Source: Hippophae tibetana
Lineage: Eukaryota; Streptophyta; Magnoliopsida; Rosales; Elaeagnaceae
Direction: 5' to 3'
NCBI GenBank assembly: GCA_037013495.1
Contig: CM072811.1
Span: 19,248,159-19,312,158 of the forward strand
Length of the DNA: 64,000 nt
The notes beneath the pieces are model-generated. The model did no database searches. It was not told where the DNA came from and saw nothing but the letters and a program-made list of their open reading frames with translations. Shown here piece by piece: positions 61,633 through 64,000 of the stretch (position 1 is the stretch's first letter; each line of letters begins with the position of its first letter). The position numbers and the translations under genes are program-made.

Positions 61633-63719
61633 TGATAAATGAATTGCAAGATCGGCATTGCTAATATCGATATTGTGAAAATACCATTTGTGGTTTTATT
61701 ATTTGTAAAAATTTTGCAAGTGCACGAATCATTTTACAAAAAATGATAAGTATACTCCCAAGATCGATTTAAGAAAGAAATATATATGATTTTTAATTTA
61801 TTATTCAAAATCTTAAAAATGAAATTAAATCATAAACATCCTATGACGATATTTTGGTTTTGTTTTCTAATCTAATAACATAAAAAAATAAACATAGATA
61901 TAAATTCAATAAACAATAATGCAAATTTTATTATTCATAACATTGGAGTATTTAAGGATATAATACTTGAGTTAACTATGATTGCTCATATTATTTAGGT
62001 TATTAAAGATATAAATTGATATTTGTTTATTTTCTTTTTTTATATGAAATTGTTCTTAGGCGGGGTCCAAATTCTTTTGTTTAACATTAACTAACTAATA
62101 TCTTTAGGCGATGCCAAATTAACTAAATATTAAATTTCGGCTTTATTTCTAAGAAAATAGCAAACCATCTAATCATAGCTTTAAGCGGAGTCAAATAATT
62201 AGACTTTATTCAAGGTGTCCAAATTAAACCTAAGAATTTAATTATCCAAGTACTAACTTTCAAATTTTAAAACCATTACCTAAAATATGTCGTCAATACA
62301 TTTTTGAATAATAATTCTTATTAAAAAACTTTTAAAATAGAGTTTCACTCTAACTACTAGGTGATTATAGAAACAAAAAAGTACACTACTCTAAATCAGA
62401 ATGGATAATTAAACCTTAAAATCTAATTTTCAGATTTAAGTTTGTAATAAAAAATAATGTATTTATCTCTAACATCATTAATATAAAATCTTCAATAAAA
62501 ACAAAATCAATTTATTTTATGAAAATATTTTACCTACTTAATATTTCATAGGCACAAAAACGTTATAATCATATCATATTTACAAACACTCAGTCATGTC
62601 AAATTTAATCACAAACAAATTAAATATAACATATAAGAATAAAACATAAAAAAATATAACTACAAAGAATCCATTAAAATAATACCTTAAAAGAATCCTT
62701 ACAACAATTTGATGTTAATTCTGTTGTTGGAAAACCTTCAAATGGATTTGCATATCTGCTTATTGAATCAAAAACTAAAAATTTATAAAAACATAACTAG
62801 TTCTTCTCAAAAAGAGAAAAAACTTTAAAAATAAAAGTAAAAAACATAAAAATAAAATAAAAAAGAAAACTTTCAAGATGGAGAAAGAGCCCAAAAAAAT
62901 ATGTGATTTGGAATGGGGGAATATAGTCATTTTATAAGTGAAGAAAAGGCCAAAAAATGGGGGGAAATATTTCAAATTTTTGGACACATTTGCACAGGTT
63001 GGCGCGTATATGAGGCGTGAGAATCTTGGCAGACACGCGGTTGGAACATGCGGGAGAGTGAGGAACACGACGAGGAGTGTGTAGGCACGCACGTGGCATG
63101 ACACAAGTGTGTGCTAGCGCATGCAAAAGTCAACGTGGTATGTGTCGGGCGTGTTTTGAGTACGTGTGTTGGTTGGGTGGGTGCCGACCATGTGTGGGTG
63201 TGTATTGGTGTATGCTGAGCATGCGTAGGGGAATAGCCATGTTAGTGCATGGCTGGTCGTAGATGAGCGTAGATGCACGTACGAGTTTGGCGGGACGATG
63301 CGCGCGGATAGGCATAGATGCACATGAGGATGCTCGGTATTATATGGAACACTGCTCGAATTTCTCGGTGCAACTGGGTGCACTATGCGTGTTTCTCGAC
63401 ATGGTTGGGCTGCTACGCTCACGAATTTGTCTTTTTTGACATTTTTTACCTTTTTGACCCATTTTATCCAATTTTTCCATCTTTTTTACTTTTCCTCATT
63501 TATTTTCTCTATATATTTGTGATGTATTACCTCCAGTATTTTTTTTCGAGTCTTTAAGTTATTTTTGAACTAAAATACCTAAAAAACAATATAAATACCT
63601 GTGATGTTAAAAAAATAAATTTATATAAAAATATGATAAAATCATAAAAATATAAATATATTTAATCAATTAAAGTACATTAAATCATGGTAATTTTATT
63701 GATTTTTAAGCACTCATTA
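61633..63719 (-). mobile_element. Nested solo LTR (2087 bp) inside the Athila 3' LTR
   Basis: On + it starts TGATAAATGAATTGC and ends AGCACTCATTA. In reverse complement it aligns with the solo LTR at 21793-23660 (TGAGTGCT...AATTACCATGATTTAATG against TGAGTGCT...AATTACCATGATTTTATG). It is flanked by exact 5-bp duplications GTTAC (61628-61632 and 63720-63724), and the host LTR resumes at 63720 where it stopped. A GC-rich block at 63000-63420 gives several overlapping open frames on both strands; this is compositional, and the same place in the other copy (22080-22210) is also GC-richer. It is about 220 bp longer than the other copy, largely in that block. Confidence 0.82.
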
Positions 63720-64000
63720 GTTACCAAATCTGATTTAATTAATTATTGTTATTTACTTTGATTTTTTTTTAATTTTGCTTCCATAAAATATAAAAACATA
63801 AAAAAATTGATTTTTATTTTTTTTAGTTTTAAAAATTAGTTTATAATAAAATAATCTTTGTGAGAACGATCTTTTCTTATCATTATATTACTTGTTGCGA
63901 TACGTTTACTTGCGTATTTTTGTACACAATTTATGTAACAATCACACACCTAATTCTTACATTATCCTCAATGTAAATACATATAACAATATAATATAAA

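Larger units (their letters stand above)
55298..63944 (+). mobile_element. Athila-like Ty3/gypsy element, complete ends, internally deleted
   Basis: The 5' LTR is 55298-56817 (starts TAATGACTCTATGAAAGTAG, ends GCAATCA). The 3' LTR is 61262-63944 (starts TGATGACTCTATG, ends AACAATCA) and contains a nested solo LTR. The same 5-bp duplication, CACAC, flanks both ends (55293-55297 and 63945-63949). Behind the 5' LTR, TTTTTTGTGCCGTTACTGGA corresponds to the GGCGCCGTTGCCGGGG primer region of Athila/Tat elements. Before the 3' LTR, ACTTGAGGACAAGCAAAAAG is the familiar end of such elements; a purine tract GTTTGGGGGAGGG also occurs at about 59999. Gag, protease and the integrase tail are present, but the RT-to-integrase core is gone. 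Confidence 0.85.

Noticed and set aside
62775-63557. Cluster of overlapping ORFs on both strands (61-109 codons)
   Set aside because: They sit in the corresponding GC-rich and T-rich part of the second solo LTR, on both strands at once, which is expected from composition and not from coding.

Overview
The window is nuclear DNA from a flowering plant, probably a eudicot. The genes have GT-AG introns, the intergenic DNA is very AT-rich, the two intact genes encode plant-type WD40 and RCC1-repeat proteins, and most of the rest is plant LTR retrotransposon sequence (Ty1/copia, Ty3/gypsy, Athila-like) with one LINE and one hAT remnant. I cannot name the species. No tRNA, rRNA or CRISPR was seen.

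Bases 1-18700 are the gene-bearing part. After a degenerate LINE tail (about 370-1240) and AT-rich DNA with microsatellites, a seven-exon WD40-repeat gene runs on + (CDS 3874-10525, 904 aa). A six-exon RCC1-repeat gene runs on - (CDS 17901 to 14169, 492 aa). The two are convergent, and a dead gypsy gag fragment lies between them. Introns of both genes carry small non-autonomous elements: one convincing TRIM-like element in WD40 intron 5, and two weaker MITE candidates.

Bases 18700-34960 hold a complete solo LTR (21793-23660), a perfect 130-bp tandem duplication, a decayed Ty3/gypsy element on - (about 26800-30117), LTR debris and a decayed copia element on - (about 31080-33000).

Bases 34960-46530 are the most unusual part. 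Pieces of four unrelated plant genes lie in the same orientation, each with recognisable exon/intron borders: casein kinase I, a 2-alkenal/double-bond reductase, a 2-oxoglutarate/Fe(II) dioxygenase of the ACC-oxidase-homolog type, and a YUCCA-type flavin monooxygenase. Retrotransposons separate the first three. The arrangement suggests a composite created by a gene-capturing DNA transposon (Helitron or Pack-MULE type) and later invaded by retroelements. No ends of such a carrier were identified.

Bases 47200-52640 contain a hAT transposase remnant (-), a copia remnant (-), and the gag and primer-site end of another LTR element (-). From 55298 to 63944 lies a full-extent Athila-like gypsy element with matching CACAC target duplications. 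It has lost RT, RNase H and the integrase core by internal deletion. Its 3' LTR carries a nested solo LTR (61633-63719) with its own GTTAC duplication; this is the same family as the solo LTR at 21793.

Only the WD40 and RCC1 genes look functional. All boundaries and homologies come from reading the sequence and from remembered family motifs; no search was run.
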